A DNA stretch of 64,000 bases from Beijerinckiaceae bacterium (GCA_030684835.1 JAUXWZ010000036.1:1-64000); one strand, 5' to 3'; shown: positions 9,130 to 17,989, counted from the first letter of the stretch. A program made the numbers and translations. The notes: generated from the letters alone by a model not told the origin.

Positions 9130-9349
9130 GAGTCATTTTGCCACACGTCTGGTGCACTTTTCGAACGTTGCGGTAAATGATGGCTGGGGAAAACACGCCA
9201 TCCAGCGCCCTGACTCTTGCGCCCGATTCAACAGGTAGTGTAGTTTCGCCTTCGTCGACTACGACATTTCGTGCGGCGGACAATCATACGAGTGCCCCTT
9301 GTGTCTCAACGACGCCGGTTGCCACCGGTGCTGCGACATAGGCGGATTC
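9130..9349. promoter_or_regulatory. argD-gcrA intergenic region with four GANTC sites
   Basis: The 394-base gap 8980-9373 holds no supported gene. It contains four GANTC sequences (GAGTC 9130-9134, GACTC 9212-9216, GATTC 9225-9229, GATTC 9345-9349). GANTC is the CcrM methylation target, and GcrA acts at promoters with methylated GANTC in Caulobacter and relatives. The last site lies 24 bases before the gcrA start codon. A 79-codon minus-strand frame at 9044-9283 overlaps the argD promoter and looks spurious. Confidence 0.5.
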
Positions 9350-9373
9350 TCGCTGCGACCTAAAGGAGGACGT

Positions 9374-9913
9374 ATGTCCTGGACCGATGAACGCGTCGAA
9401 TTGCTTCGCAAGCTGTGGATGGACGGATTAAGCGCCAGCCAGATCGCTGCGGAGCTCGCCAACGGGATCACGCGCAACGCGGTGATCGGAAAGGTGCATC
9501 GGCTGGGTCTTTCGGGACGCGTCAAGTGCGCTGCGCCCTCCAGCGCGCCGCGCCCTCGCCCGGCGGCGCCGCGACCACAACGATTAGCGACCGCGCCTCG
9601 CCCCGCCACGCCCATCGTGCGTGGCGCGACGGCCCTGGCCTTGCAGCCAGCACAGTTTGTCGCGGCCGCTCCGCGACTTGTCGACGACATCGTCGTGCCG
9701 ATTTCCGAGCGGGTCACCATCATGGAATTGCGCGAAGGCATGTGCCGCTGGCCGCTTGGCGATCCGTCGACGCCTGACTTCCGCTACTGCGGCGCGCGCT
9801 CCGACATCGCCGCGACCTATTGCACCGCACATGCGCGCATGGCCTACCAGCCCGCGCAAGATCGCCGCCGCGACCGTGAGCGCGAACGCCGGCAGGCTCA
9901 ACAAATCGGCTAA
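9374..9913 (+). CDS. gcrA: GcrA cell cycle regulator
   Basis: A 179-residue DNA-binding regulator that recruits sigma70 RNA polymerase to promoters carrying methylated GANTC in alphaproteobacteria. The N-terminus MSWTDERVELLRKLW followed by LSASQIAAELANG and the helix ITRNAVIGKVHRLGLSGR is diagnostic. The middle is a low-complexity Pro/Ala/Arg linker. The C-terminal CRWPLGDP and FRYCGARSD segments form the sigma-interacting domain. The start at 9374 is fixed by AAAGGAGGA 4 bases upstream and by the family N-terminus, although the frame is open to 9299. It converges with the PhoR-like kinase gene, with only 3 bases between the two stops. Confidence 0.96.
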   Translation: MSWTDERVELLRKLWMDGLSASQIAAELANGITRNAVIGKVHRLGLSGRVKCAAPSSAPRPRPAAPRPQRLATAPRPATPIVRGATALALQPAQFVAAAPRLVDDIVVPISERVTIMELREGMCRWPLGDPSTPDFRYCGARSDIAATYCTAHARMAYQPAQDRRRDRERERRQAQQIG

Positions 9914-9916
9914 GGC

Positions 9917-10966
9917 TCAGGCCTCCGGGAGATAGGCGCGGAAGCGCGCGCCGTCTCCCAGCTTGCTGTCGATCGCGAGCCGCCCGCGATGGCGGGCGAG
10001 AATATGTTTTACAATCGCCAACCCAAGACCCGTGCCGCCTTTTGCACGGCTGGCGCCAGCGTCCGTTCGGAAGAAGCGCTCGGTCAGCCTCGGAATATGC
10101 TCGGGCGCGATCCCCGCCCCATTATCCGCCACGGACAAAATCCAAAGACCGGCTTCGGTCTCGACCGAAACGGTCACCTGCGTAGGTGCGCCTTCGCGTC
10201 CGCCATACTTGATGGCGTTCTCAATGAGATTTTCCGCCAGCCGGATCAGGTCATCGCGGTCCCCTTGGACAATGGCCTGCGCTGGCGCCTCAACGCTTAC
10301 GAGCGCGCCTGTTTCGCGCGCCAGCGGGCCAAGCGTATCCACAACATGCTTGATGACAGCCACAAGGTCGACGCTGCCCTGTGGGCGCATGTGCTGCATC
10401 TGCTCGATGCGCGACAATGACAGGAGGTCATCTATCAGTCGTGACATGCGCATCGCCTGATCGCGCATGATGCCGAGAAACTGGTCGCGCGCTTGGGCGT
10501 CATCTCGCGCCGGGCCTTGCAGGGTTTCAACAAAGCCCAGAAGGGACGCCAGAGGCGTTCGCAACTCGTGGCTGGCGTTGGCGACAAAGTCTGTTCGCAT
10601 GCGCTCTGTGCGCATGGCGTCGGTGAGGTCGGTAATAGACACAGCGACAGCGAAAGGCCCGTCCAGCATCAGCGGCGCGACGGACACATCGAACGTTTGC
10701 TCAACGGGCACGCGCTCAAACCAGCGGACAGTCTCTGCGCCGCCGCCCGCGCACACCCGGCGCACGGCATCGAGCACTTGCGGCGCGCGCAAGCCCATGG
10801 CGAGCGGCTCGCCAATGCGTAATGCGGGGATAAGCGCGCGAGCGGACGTGTTGCGGGCGAGCGTGCGCATGGCGCCATCCACCAGCAACACCGGTTGCGG
10901 CATCGCCTCCGCAAACGCTGCAAGAACGCGCTTTTCGTCCAGCGTGATGGACTGGCTTGCGCTCAT
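9917..10966 (-). CDS. PhoR-like sensor histidine kinase without membrane segments
   Basis: A 349-residue histidine kinase. An N-terminal PAS-like region (about 15-115) is followed by HisKA with FVANASHELRTPLASLLGF (phospho-acceptor His near residue 135) and HATPase_c with NLIENAIKYG, VADNGAGI and GGTGLGLAIVKH. The kinase core closely resembles PhoR, the phosphate-starvation sensor. Unlike typical PhoR it shows no N-terminal transmembrane helix, and no phoB, pst or phoU gene is in the window. It could be a soluble PhoR variant or another PAS kinase. The SDR gene lies upstream on the same strand, 6 bases away. Confidence 0.82.
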   Translation of the reverse strand: MSASQSITLDEKRVLAAFAEAMPQPVLLVDGAMRTLARNTSARALIPALRIGEPLAMGLRAPQVLDAVRRVCAGGGAETVRWFERVPVEQTFDVSVAPLMLDGPFAVAVSITDLTDAMRTERMRTDFVANASHELRTPLASLLGFVETLQGPARDDAQARDQFLGIMRDQAMRMSRLIDDLLSLSRIEQMQHMRPQGSVDLVAVIKHVVDTLGPLARETGALVSVEAPAQAIVQGDRDDLIRLAENLIENAIKYGGREGAPTQVTVSVETEAGLWILSVADNGAGIAPEHIPRLTERFFRTDAGASRAKGGTGLGLAIVKHILARHRGRLAIDSKLGDGARFRAYLPEA

Positions 10967-10972
10967 GCTGAA

Positions 10973-11701
10973 TTATCCGCGCCCGAGAAAGGGCTGTCCT
11001 ATAGGCAAAATCGTGGCCTCCAGCAGGTTGGTTTCGTCCGGCAGCGCAGCAATCAGCGCCACAACAGCGGCGACTTCACTCGCCTGCATCGATTCAGCCG
11101 CCGGTCGCCCAGCCATGTTTGGCACAAGTTCCGTAATGGTCGCGCCGGGATGGATAACAGACGCCGTAATGCCGAATGGCCGGCCGTCGAGCGCGAGCGA
11201 TCGCGTCATCCCTTCCAGCGCGAATTTCGTCGAAGTGTAGGCGATGGAATTTTTGCGCGGCATTTTCGCGCTGATGCTCGCGACGTTGATGATGCGACCT
11301 CGCTTTTGCGGTTTCATCACCCTCAGCGCCTCGCGCGCGCACAGGAATGCCGAGGTGAGATTTGCGTCGACCATTTCGCGCCAGCGCGCGAGCGACAATT
11401 GATCGGTCGGCGTCGCGTCGGCGATGCCGGCGCAATTGACGAGTAGATCGAGTCTCGCAAATTCATTATTCGCCGCGTGGAAGAGGCAGATAACGTCGTC
11501 TTCGTTTGTGACGTCCGTCTGACACACCCGCGCGCGGCCGCCCGCCGCTTCAATCTTGGCGGCAAGTTGTTGCAGCCTATCCTTCCGGCGGGCTGCGAGC
11601 AGAACCGCCATCCCTTCAGCAGCGAGCGCTTCGGCGATGGCTTCGCCAATGCCCGAACTTGCGCCTGTTACAATTCCCACGCGTCCTGTCAGCCTGCCCA
11701 T
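10973..11701 (-). CDS. SDR family NAD(P)-dependent oxidoreductase
   Basis: A 242-residue classical short-chain dehydrogenase. The Rossmann motif TGASSGIGEAIA lies near residue 13, the NAG equivalent is NCAGIAD, and the catalytic YTSTK follows a Ser in VASISAK. Substrate cannot be told. It lies 6 bases upstream of the PhoR-like kinase and 64 bases downstream of puuD, all on the minus strand, so these three could be cotranscribed. Confidence 0.88.
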   Translation of the reverse strand: MGRLTGRVGIVTGASSGIGEAIAEALAAEGMAVLLAARRKDRLQQLAAKIEAAGGRARVCQTDVTNEDDVICLFHAANNEFARLDLLVNCAGIADATPTDQLSLARWREMVDANLTSAFLCAREALRVMKPQKRGRIINVASISAKMPRKNSIAYTSTKFALEGMTRSLALDGRPFGITASVIHPGATITELVPNMAGRPAAESMQASEVAAVVALIAALPDETNLLEATILPIGQPFLGRG

Positions 11702-11765
11702 ACTCGACCGCGCCAGCGCGCGCCTCCCTTGTGTGGGCGCACAATGGCCTGATCCGGCGGCCGTC

Positions 11766-13004
11766 TCAATGGAGCACGGCAGACTTTTTCTGCTCGCCCC
11801 ACGCCCGCAGAACAGCGCGCTCGGCGTCGGTCATTTCCGTCAAGTTGTTGGGCGGCATTGCGCGGGTGAGGCCAGCCTGAAGCTGAACGTCGTGTTTCCA
11901 GCGCTGCACCAATTCGGGCGTGTCGAGCAGCACACCCTTGGGCGCGATGGGTATGCCCGGCCACACCGGCAGCGCGCCATGGCACATACTGCATCGGGAG
12001 ATGACAATCTCGACGACATCCTGGGGCGCCTGCGCCTGGGCAATCTTCGCCGTCCGCGCGGGCGCGTCCGCCATGCCTAAGCGGTCGCGCGCCACCGGGC
12101 TTGCAGGAATGCTGATGGCGATGGCGCCGCACAGGGCAAGCGCCGCAAGCAGCCAGAGCCACCACATGTTGCCCTTGCGCAAATGGCGCATGTTGTAGAA
12201 ATGTCGGACCGCGCCGCCAGAAATCAGGATCAGACCTACGACGACAAAGGCCCATTCGCTCGCATAGGTGAGAGGATAATGGCCCGAGATCATGAGGAAG
12301 ATGACGGGCAGCGTCAGGTAATTGTTATGCGTCGATCTGACCTTGCCGATCTTGCCGTATTTGGGATCGGGCGCCTCGCCCGCGACCAGCGAGGCGATCA
12401 CCTTGCGCTGGTTGGGGATGATGATCATCAGCACATTGCCAGCCATCATCGTCGCCATGAGTGCGCCGGTATGTACGAACGCGCCCCGCGCTGAATAAAT
12501 CTGCTGGAAGAAAAACGCCATGCCGACAATGAAGACGAACGACACGACCGCGAGCGCGACGGGCCGGTCGGCGAGCTTTGAGCGGCAAAGACCGTCATAA
12601 ACCGCCCATCCCGCCACCAGCGCGCCGATACCGATGGAGGCTGCGACTGGCGTCGAGAGCACGCGCACGGCGGGGTCGATCAGGTAAACGTCAGCGGAGA
12701 GATAATAAATCCACACAAGCAAAAAGAAGCCGGAGATCCACGTCGTATAGGCTTCCCACTTATGCCAGATCAGCTCCTCGGGCAGGCGCTCGGGGGCCAC
12801 GAGATACTTCTGCACATGGTAGAAGCCGCCGCCGTGGACTTCCCACAATTCGCCGCCCTTGCCGGGCGGGAACTCCGGCGTGTTTCTCAGCGCCGCGTCT
12901 ATATGCATGAAATAAAAGGACGAACCGATCCAGGCTATGGCCGCGATGATGTGTAGCCAGCGGAGCAGCAAACTGCCCCATTCCATGAAAATGCCGTCCA
13001 TCAT
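11766..13004 (-). CDS. puuD: Membrane urate hydroxylase PuuD with cytochrome c domain
   Basis: About 412 residues. The N-terminal part has about eight hydrophobic segments beginning MEWGSLLLRWLHIIAAIAW and the conserved WKWEAYTTW-like and GGGFYHVQKYL stretches of the urate oxidase (DUF989) family. The C-terminus carries a c-type haem motif CSMCH. PuuD oxidises urate to 5-hydroxyisourate in the inner membrane and passes electrons to the respiratory chain instead of forming peroxide. The open frame extends to 13097, but the tandem ATGATG at 13004/13001 follows GGAGAG and matches the family start. No other purine genes are adjacent. Confidence 0.92.
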   Translation of the reverse strand: MMDGIFMEWGSLLLRWLHIIAAIAWIGSSFYFMHIDAALRNTPEFPPGKGGELWEVHGGGFYHVQKYLVAPERLPEELIWHKWEAYTTWISGFFLLVWIYYLSADVYLIDPAVRVLSTPVAASIGIGALVAGWAVYDGLCRSKLADRPVALAVVSFVFIVGMAFFFQQIYSARGAFVHTGALMATMMAGNVLMIIIPNQRKVIASLVAGEAPDPKYGKIGKVRSTHNNYLTLPVIFLMISGHYPLTYASEWAFVVVGLILISGGAVRHFYNMRHLRKGNMWWLWLLAALALCGAIAISIPASPVARDRLGMADAPARTAKIAQAQAPQDVVEIVISRCSMCHGALPVWPGIPIAPKGVLLDTPELVQRWKHDVQLQAGLTRAMPPNNLTEMTDAERAVLRAWGEQKKSAVLH

Positions 13005-13163
13005 TGCTCTCCAAGCCGGCTCTGCCGCCGACCCTGCCCAAGGCGACGTTTTGGCTGCCGAGGAAAGCGAATGCAAGCGCGGGGCCGCTTTATCCAATTT
13101 CCTTCTGGGGATTGCCGTGGCGCGGCTGTGACGCCGCCGGGCGCTCTCTGATAGTTTGGCGCC

Positions 13164-15881
13164 ATGTCATCCATCCAGACCAGCCCGCCCAACGATCCCG
13201 GTTCGCAAACTGCGCCGCCTGCCGACGCGGCGCGCGTCACGCCAATGATGGCGCAATATGTCGAGATCAAAGCGGCGAACCCCGACTGCCTCCTGTTCTA
13301 CCGGATGGGTGATTTTTACGAACTCTTTTTCGAGGACGCGGAAGTCGCCAGCCGCGCGCTGGGCATCGTCCTGACCAAACGGGGCAAACATCAGGGCGTC
13401 GACATTCCCATGTGCGGCGTGCCGATCGAGCGCGCCGACGATTACCTGCAGCGGCTCATCGGACTGGGCCATCGCGTTGCTGTGTGCGAGCAGATGGAAG
13501 ACCCTGCGGAAGCGCGCAAGAGGGGCAATAAATCGGTCGTGAAGCGCGATGTCGTGCGCCTCGTTACGCCGGGCACGATCACGGAAGAACGGCTGCTGGA
13601 GCCCGGCCGCGCCAACATTCTGCTCGCCATCGCACGCGTGCGCGCCTCCGATGACGCCTTTACGTTTGGCCTCGCGGCGGCGGATATTTCAACCGGCTCG
13701 TTCACCGTCACCGAAACCGGCGCCGAGGGGCTTGGCGGCGAAATCGCGCGCATCGAGCCGTCCGAAATCGTGGCGCCCGATGCGCTTTACGACGATCCGC
13801 ACACGCGGCGCATTCTTGAAGAGTGCAAGGCTGTGCTCGCTCCGGTCGGCGCGATGCAGTCCGACACCAGCGCCGAACGACGGGTTAGCGATTTCTTCGG
13901 CGTGCGCACACTCGAGGGCTTTGGCGCGTTGACGCGCGCGGAAGTCGCGGCGGCGGCGCTGGTGATCACTTACATCGAGCGAACGCAGTTTGGCGCGCGC
14001 CCGCCGCTGCGCGCGCCCGCGCGGATCGCGCGTGGCGCCACCATGGAGATCGACGCCGCGACGCGCGCCAATCTGGAATTGACGCGAACGCTTGCCGGCG
14101 CGCGGGACGGGTCGCTTCTGGCATGCATCGACATGACAGTCACATCGGGCGGAAGCCGGCTTCTGGCCGAATGGCTTGCCGCGCCGCTAACCAATGTCGC
14201 CGCCATCGGCGCGCGCCAGGATGCGGTGGGCTTCTTTGTCGAACGGACCGAGCCGCGCGAGGGCCTGCGGGCGCAGATGAAGGCGGCCCCGGATATGGCG
14301 CGCGCTCTGGCCCGTCTGGCGCTGGGGCGCGGCGGCCCACGCGACCTTGCCGCGATCCGCGATGGCCACACCGCATGCCGCGCGATCAGCGACGCGCTGC
14401 GCGCCCAGAGTGAGCTGCCCGAACTCGCCATCGCCTGCGCGCATGAAATCGGCGCCGTAGACGGGGCGCTTGAGGATGCGCTGGCGCGCGCACTTGCCGA
14501 CGAGCTGCCGTTGCTGCGGCGCGACGGCGGTTTCGTGCGGCAGGGTTTTGACGCCAGTCTCGACGAGACGCGTGGCCTGCGCGACGAATCTCGCCGCGTG
14601 GTCGCATCGCTTCAGGCCCGCTACAGCGAGCTGGCGGAGACCAAACAGCTCAAGATCAAACACAATAATTTCCTCGGCTGGTTCATTGAAACGCCGCAGG
14701 CGCAGGGCGAGAGACTTTTGCAGGCCCCGTTCAACGCGCATTTCATCCACCGTCAGACCATGGCGGGCGCGATGCGCTTCTCCACCACCGAGCTTGCCGA
14801 TCTGGAAGCGCGGATCTCCTCGGCGGCGGACCGGGCGCTCGCCATCGAGAATGCAATTTTCGACGATCTATGCGCGCGGGTGCAGGCGCAGGGGCCGTCG
14901 CTGAAGGCGGCGGCCGACGCGCTTGGCGCGCTCGACGTATACGCCGCGTTGGCGGAGCTTGCGGCGCAGCGCGAATGGATGCGCCCGCGCGTGGACGATT
15001 CCTTAAGTTTCATCATCGAGGGCGGACGCCACCCAATTGTGGAGGCCGCCCTGCGCAAATCTGGCGACGGCTTTGTGGCCAACGATTGCAACCTCTCCGG
15101 CTCGGACGCAGGCCGGATTGGCGTCGTCACCGGCCCGAACATGGCCGGCAAATCGACCTACCTTCGGCAGAACGCGCTGATCGCGATCCTCGCGCAGATG
15201 GGCAGTTTTACGCCTGCGGCCAAAGCGCATCTGGGCGTCGTCGACCGTCTGTTCTCGCGCGTGGGCGCGGCTGACGATCTGGCGCGCGGGCGCTCGACCT
15301 TCATGGTCGAAATGGTGGAGACCGCAGCTATCCTCAACCAGTCGACGCGGCGCTCGCTCGTCATTCTCGATGAAATCGGCCGTGGCACGGCGACCTTCGA
15401 CGGCCTTTCGATTGCATGGGCCGCCATTGAACATCTGCACGAAACCAATCGCTCGCGCGCGCTCTTCGCCACGCATTTCCATGAGTTGACGCAGCTCACC
15501 CGGAAACTGCCGCGCCTGGTGAACCTGACCATGCGCGTTGCGGACTTCAACGGGGAGCTTGTGTTTCTGCATGAGGTCGCCAAAGGCGCCGCTGACCGTT
15601 CGTATGGCATTCAGGTGGCCCGTCTGGCCGGATTGCCTGAAACGGTCGTCAAGCGGGCGCAAATCATACTTGCCGAACTGGAGGCGGGCGAGCGCAAGCG
15701 GCCGGTGGCGCAGATCGAGGATTTGCCGCTATTTTCTGTGGCTGCGCCGCCTGCTGCGCATCGCGACGATGTGCGCGAGGCGCTGCAGGCGCTTAATCCC
15801 GATGAACTAAGTCCGCGCGCAGCTCTTGAGGCGCTCTATCAACTGCGGCGACTGGCGGGCGAAAAAGGCGGCCGGACCTGA
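13164..15881 (+). CDS. mutS: DNA mismatch repair protein MutS
   Basis: A 905-residue protein of full family length. The N-terminal mismatch-recognition domain contains the [16 protein letters not shown] segment with the Phe-X-Glu type contact region (about residues 45-60). Connector, lever and clamp domains follow, then the ATPase domain with Walker [15 protein letters not shown] (about 657-670) and Walker [22 protein letters not shown] helix-turn-helix dimerisation tail is present near the C-terminus. It recognises mispaired bases and recruits MutL. Transcribed alone, convergent with the pilus-domain gene at 15915. Confidence 0.98.
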   Translation: MSSIQTSPPNDPGSQTAPPADAARVTPMMAQYVEIKAANPDCLLFYRMGDFYELFFEDAEVASRALGIVLTKRGKHQGVDIPMCGVPIERADDYLQRLIGLGHRVAVCEQMEDPAEARKRGNKSVVKRDVVRLVTPGTITEERLLEPGRANILLAIARVRASDDAFTFGLAAADISTGSFTVTETGAEGLGGEIARIEPSEIVAPDALYDDPHTRRILEECKAVLAPVGAMQSDTSAERRVSDFFGVRTLEGFGALTRAEVAAAALVITYIERTQFGARPPLRAPARIARGATMEIDAATRANLELTRTLAGARDGSLLACIDMTVTSGGSRLLAEWLAAPLTNVAAIGARQDAVGFFVERTEPREGLRAQMKAAPDMARALARLALGRGGPRDLAAIRDGHTACRAISDALRAQSELPELAIACAHEIGAVDGALEDALARALADELPLLRRDGGFVRQGFDASLDETRGLRDESRRVVASLQARYSELAETKQLKIKHNNFLGWFIETPQAQGERLLQAPFNAHFIHRQTMAGAMRFSTTELADLEARISSAADRALAIENAIFDDLCARVQAQGPSLKAAADALGALDVYAALAELAAQREWMRPRVDDSLSFIIEGGRHPIVEAALRKSGDGFVANDCNLSGSDAGRIGVVTGPNMAGKSTYLRQNALIAILAQMGSFTPAAKAHLGVVDRLFSRVGAADDLARGRSTFMVEMVETAAILNQSTRRSLVILDEIGRGTATFDGLSIAWAAIEHLHETNRSRALFATHFHELTQLTRKLPRLVNLTMRVADFNGELVFLHEVAKGAADRSYGIQVARLAGLPETVVKRAQIILAELEAGERKRPVAQIEDLPLFSVAAPPAAHRDDVREALQALNPDELSPRAALEALYQLRRLAGEKGGRT

Positions 15882-15914
15882 ACGCGCGGAATGTCCCCGC
15901 GTGCCGGGGTAGCG

Positions 15915-16421
15915 TCAGAAGCCCGCGCCAGCCGGGCGCTGGGTGGCGCCGCCGACCGATGAGTTGCGCGACTGCATCTGACCTGCGTTTTCAGAAGCGT
16001 ACTTGCCGCTGTCGCCGAGGCTGAACGTCGGCTGGCAGCGCGGCGTGCAATCCCATGTTTCGCGTTCCATGCCTCGCTGAACGATCATGCTATTTGTAGA
16101 CGCGCTGACGCGAATGACTGACTCACCGACAGAACGCCCCTGGGAATCCAGCGCAATCAAATTGGTTTCACCAAACCCCTTGCCGGTGAGCACCATATAT
16201 TTCGTGCGACGGACAATTGTCACATCCGCGACAGCCGGATTGCCGACCACCACTGTCGACGCGTTGGCGGGGAGCTGCAAAACCTTCGCCTTGTTCAGAA
16301 CGAGCTGGATCGATTCCGACGGCTGCGCATCCTGCGCGCGTACTGCCGCAAAAGTAACGATTGACGCTGTGAGCGCCAACACGTGAGCGAGAAAAAGCTT
16401 TCGGCAGTCGGAAAAACGCAT
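15915..16421 (-). CDS. Exported CpaC N-terminal-like pilus assembly domain protein
   Basis: A 168-residue protein with an N-terminal signal peptide ending near AVRAQDAQ, followed by a single domain resembling the secretin N-terminal domain (T2SS-T3SS_pil_N): KVLQLPANASTVVVGNPAVADVT parallels the LPRDASEIFVGNPAVANAV stretch of CpaC encoded at 19505. It lacks BON and secretin domains. The C-terminal 50 residues are Gly/Ser/Gln-rich with a CTPRC pair. The ATG at 16421 is preferred to an upstream GTG. It is divergent from the flp array and likely works at the periplasmic or outer-membrane side of the Tad machine; its role is inferred from similarity and location. Confidence 0.8.
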   Translation of the reverse strand: MRFSDCRKLFLAHVLALTASIVTFAAVRAQDAQPSESIQLVLNKAKVLQLPANASTVVVGNPAVADVTIVRRTKYMVLTGKGFGETNLIALDSQGRSVGESVIRVSASTNSMIVQRGMERETWDCTPRCQPTFSLGDSGKYASENAGQMQSRNSSVGGATQRPAGAGF

Positions 16422-16735
16422 CGCGGTGCATCCTGATTGTGCGCGCACTCAAATTGCCTGCGAATGGTGAATAAAAGCTAAAGCGGAAGATTATCCATAA
16501 AAAACCATATGTTCCGCGCCGGCCCCGCTTTGGCCGGCGTTGGTTATCGACACATTTTTATCGAAACTCGCAGATGCCGCTGAATTGCGAGTATCGGTTT
16601 AAGACATAGGAAAGTGGGTGGACCTAATGTCGTTTTTGTCAGGCAGACGGCGGCAAATCGACGTCACGCCTCAGTAGACCGGGGGCGCACCTCAAGTGCG
16701 TGGGTCCGGTCGTAATGAGTATACGGAGTCGTACC
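16422..16735. promoter_or_regulatory. Divergent intergenic region upstream of flp array
   Basis: This 314-base gap has no supported gene. It must hold the promoters of the minus-strand pilus-domain gene and the plus-strand flp array. A perfect 8-bp inverted repeat CGCCGGCC/GGCCGGCG (16517-16524 and 16532-16539, 7-base loop) stands in otherwise AT-rich sequence, without a clear T-tract on either side. I could not place -35/-10 elements with confidence. Confidence 0.4.
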
Positions 16736-16903
16736 ATGCTTAAGGCTTACATTAATCGTTTTGCTTCCGATGAATCCGGCGCCACCGCTATCGAATATGG
16801 CCTCATCGCCTCGCTTATCGCCGTCGCAATCATCGGCGCCGTGACAACCCTTGGCACGAAGCTGACCACGACTTTCGGTTCTGTCAGCGCCCAACTCAAG
16901 TAA
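16736..16903 (+). CDS. Flp-type pilin, copy 1
   Basis: A 55-residue prepilin. The leader MLKAYINRFASDESG ends in the prepilin peptidase motif G|ATAIEY: CpaA/TadV cuts after Gly15 and the Glu5-Tyr6 pair of the mature protein is the Flp signature. The mature 40-residue pilin is a hydrophobic helix (GLIASLIAVAIIG) with tail TTTFGSVSAQLK. The ATG at 16736 follows GGAG; an in-frame ATG at 16700 is too far upstream. It polymerises into the tight-adherence pilus. Its mature sequence is identical to copy 2. Confidence 0.95.
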   Translation: MLKAYINRFASDESGATAIEYGLIASLIAVAIIGAVTTLGTKLTTTFGSVSAQLK

Positions 16904-17015
16904 GAATTGCTGGAGGCGCGGCTCGCCGCCGGGCTGCGTCTCCACCGCCTGCCGCCGAGCGCGCGAAGAGCTCGTACCTCAAGTGTTTATCAAACAAGTC
17001 AAATCGGAACCTACC

Positions 17016-17180
17016 ATGAAGACGCATCTCAACCGTTTCATTAACGACGAGTCCGGCGCGACTGCGATCGAATATGGCTTGATCGCATCACTCATTGCCG
17101 TCGCCATCATCGGCGCCGTCACCACGCTCGGAACGAAGCTGACCACGACGTTCGGTTCGGTCAGCGCACAGCTGAAGTAA
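17016..17180 (+). CDS. Flp-type pilin, copy 2
   Basis: A 54-residue prepilin with leader MKTHLNRFINDESG and the same G|ATAIEY cleavage site. The mature 40 residues, including the SAQLK end, are identical to copy 1 although many codons differ synonymously. The ATG at 17016 is chosen over an in-frame start at 16983 because it gives the family leader length. It lies 112 bases after copy 1 in a tandem array of four. Confidence 0.94.
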   Translation: MKTHLNRFINDESGATAIEYGLIASLIAVAIIGAVTTLGTKLTTTFGSVSAQLK

Positions 17181-17285
17181 GAGGCCGCGTTTTCGACCTC
17201 TGCATCCGGCCAGGCGGCGGTGATATCCACCACATCGCAGTCTATCGAAACAAATCATGCTTCTGTATAATCAGGATAAAATGAC

Positions 17286-17450
17286 ATGACGACTTACATC
17301 AATCGTTTCATGAGCGACGAATCCGGCGCCACCGCTATCGAATACGGTCTGATTGCTTCGCTCATCGCCGTCGCCATCATCGGCGCCGTCACCACGCTCG
17401 GCACAAAATTGACCACGACATTTGGGTCGGTCAGTGACCAGCTTAAATAA
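17286..17450 (+). CDS. Flp-type pilin, copy 3
   Basis: A 54-residue prepilin starting MTTYINRFMSDESG with cleavage site G|ATAIEY. The mature 40 residues match copies 1 and 2 except that the tail reads SDQLK instead of SAQLK. The start is the second ATG of ATGACATGACG; the first ATG (17281) is out of frame and stops at once. Its 3-prime flank (17451-17556) is shared with copy 4, which shows that the two arose by tandem duplication. Confidence 0.94.
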   Translation: MTTYINRFMSDESGATAIEYGLIASLIAVAIIGAVTTLGTKLTTTFGSVSDQLK

Positions 17451-17556
17451 TCCGTACAGTCGGTCTGCAACTTTGGCCCAATACCGGCGCTTGATTTGAC
17501 ATCGCCGCTATCTGGGAAAATTTTGAAACAAATCAGGACCAGTCAGCGCGAACTCG
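17451..17556 (+). repeat. Duplicated flp 3-prime flank, copy A
   Basis: About 105 bases after pilin copy 3 that are repeated after copy 4 (17815-17920) at roughly 80% identity by eye, with shared blocks such as GTCGGTCTGCAA, ATCGCCGCTATCTGGG and AGTCAGCGCGAA. It marks the right part of a tandem duplication unit of gene plus flank. Confidence 0.75.
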
Positions 17557-17646
17557 CCGCCGGACTGTGTCTCTCTCGTCTGAATTCGATAACAAAATCA
17601 ATTAACCGTTGCCAAGCTATGTCTTAGGCTTAGCAGGAGAAATATT

Positions 17647-17814
17647 ATGTTGAACACTTATTTCCATCGTTTCATGGATGATGAATCGGGCGCGACGGCC
17701 ATCGAATATGGCCTCATCGCCTCGCTTATTGCTGTAGCAATCATCGGCGCCGTGACGACCCTTGGCACGAAGCTGACGACGACTTTCGGTTCGGTCAGCG
17801 ACCAGCTTAAATAA
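17647..17814 (+). CDS. Flp-type pilin, copy 4
   Basis: A 55-residue prepilin starting MLNTYFHRFMDDESG with cleavage site G|ATAIEY. The mature 40 residues are identical to copy 3 (SDQLK end). Start ATG at 17647 is preceded by AGCAGGAGAAATATT with a good ribosome binding site. It is the last of the four tandem pilins and is followed by a duplicated flank and then an intrinsic terminator, so the array can be transcribed apart from cpaA. Confidence 0.95.
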   Translation: MLNTYFHRFMDDESGATAIEYGLIASLIAVAIIGAVTTLGTKLTTTFGSVSDQLK

Positions 17815-17920
17815 TTCCGTACCGTCGGTCTGCAATTTTGACCCAGTACTGGCGCTTGATTCCACATCGCCGCTATCTGGGCACGTATGAACCAACGAAG
17901 ATCAGTCAGCGCGAATTTGA
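17815..17920 (+). repeat. Duplicated flp 3-prime flank, copy B
   Basis: Second copy of the flank described at 17451-17556. Together with the gene copies it defines duplication units of about 270 bases (17286-17556 and 17647-17920). Confidence 0.75.
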
Positions 17921-17960
17921 AGTAGCATGACGGTGACCATTCTCAAGTGGCGATTTCCGG

Positions 17961-17989
17961 GCCGGGCGTTTGACGCCCGGCTGTTTTTT
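17961..17989 (+). terminator. Rho-independent terminator after the flp array
   Basis: A perfect 9-bp stem GCCGGGCGT (17961-17969) with ACGCCCGGC (17973-17981), a 3-base loop and a TGTTTTTT tract ending at 17989. It should end or attenuate transcription between the highly needed pilin genes and the cpaA-tadC assembly genes. Confidence 0.9.

Noticed and set aside
9044-9283. 79-codon minus-strand frame upstream of argD
   Set aside because: It overlaps the putative argD promoter, has no ribosome binding site or family resemblance, and its residues look random.
9299-9373. N-terminal extension of GcrA
   Set aside because: The GcrA family begins MSWT at 9374, directly after a perfect AAAGGAGGA.
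16517-16539. Hairpin upstream of the flp array as a terminator
   Set aside because: No T-tract follows on either strand and no gene ends there; kept only as an unexplained inverted repeat.
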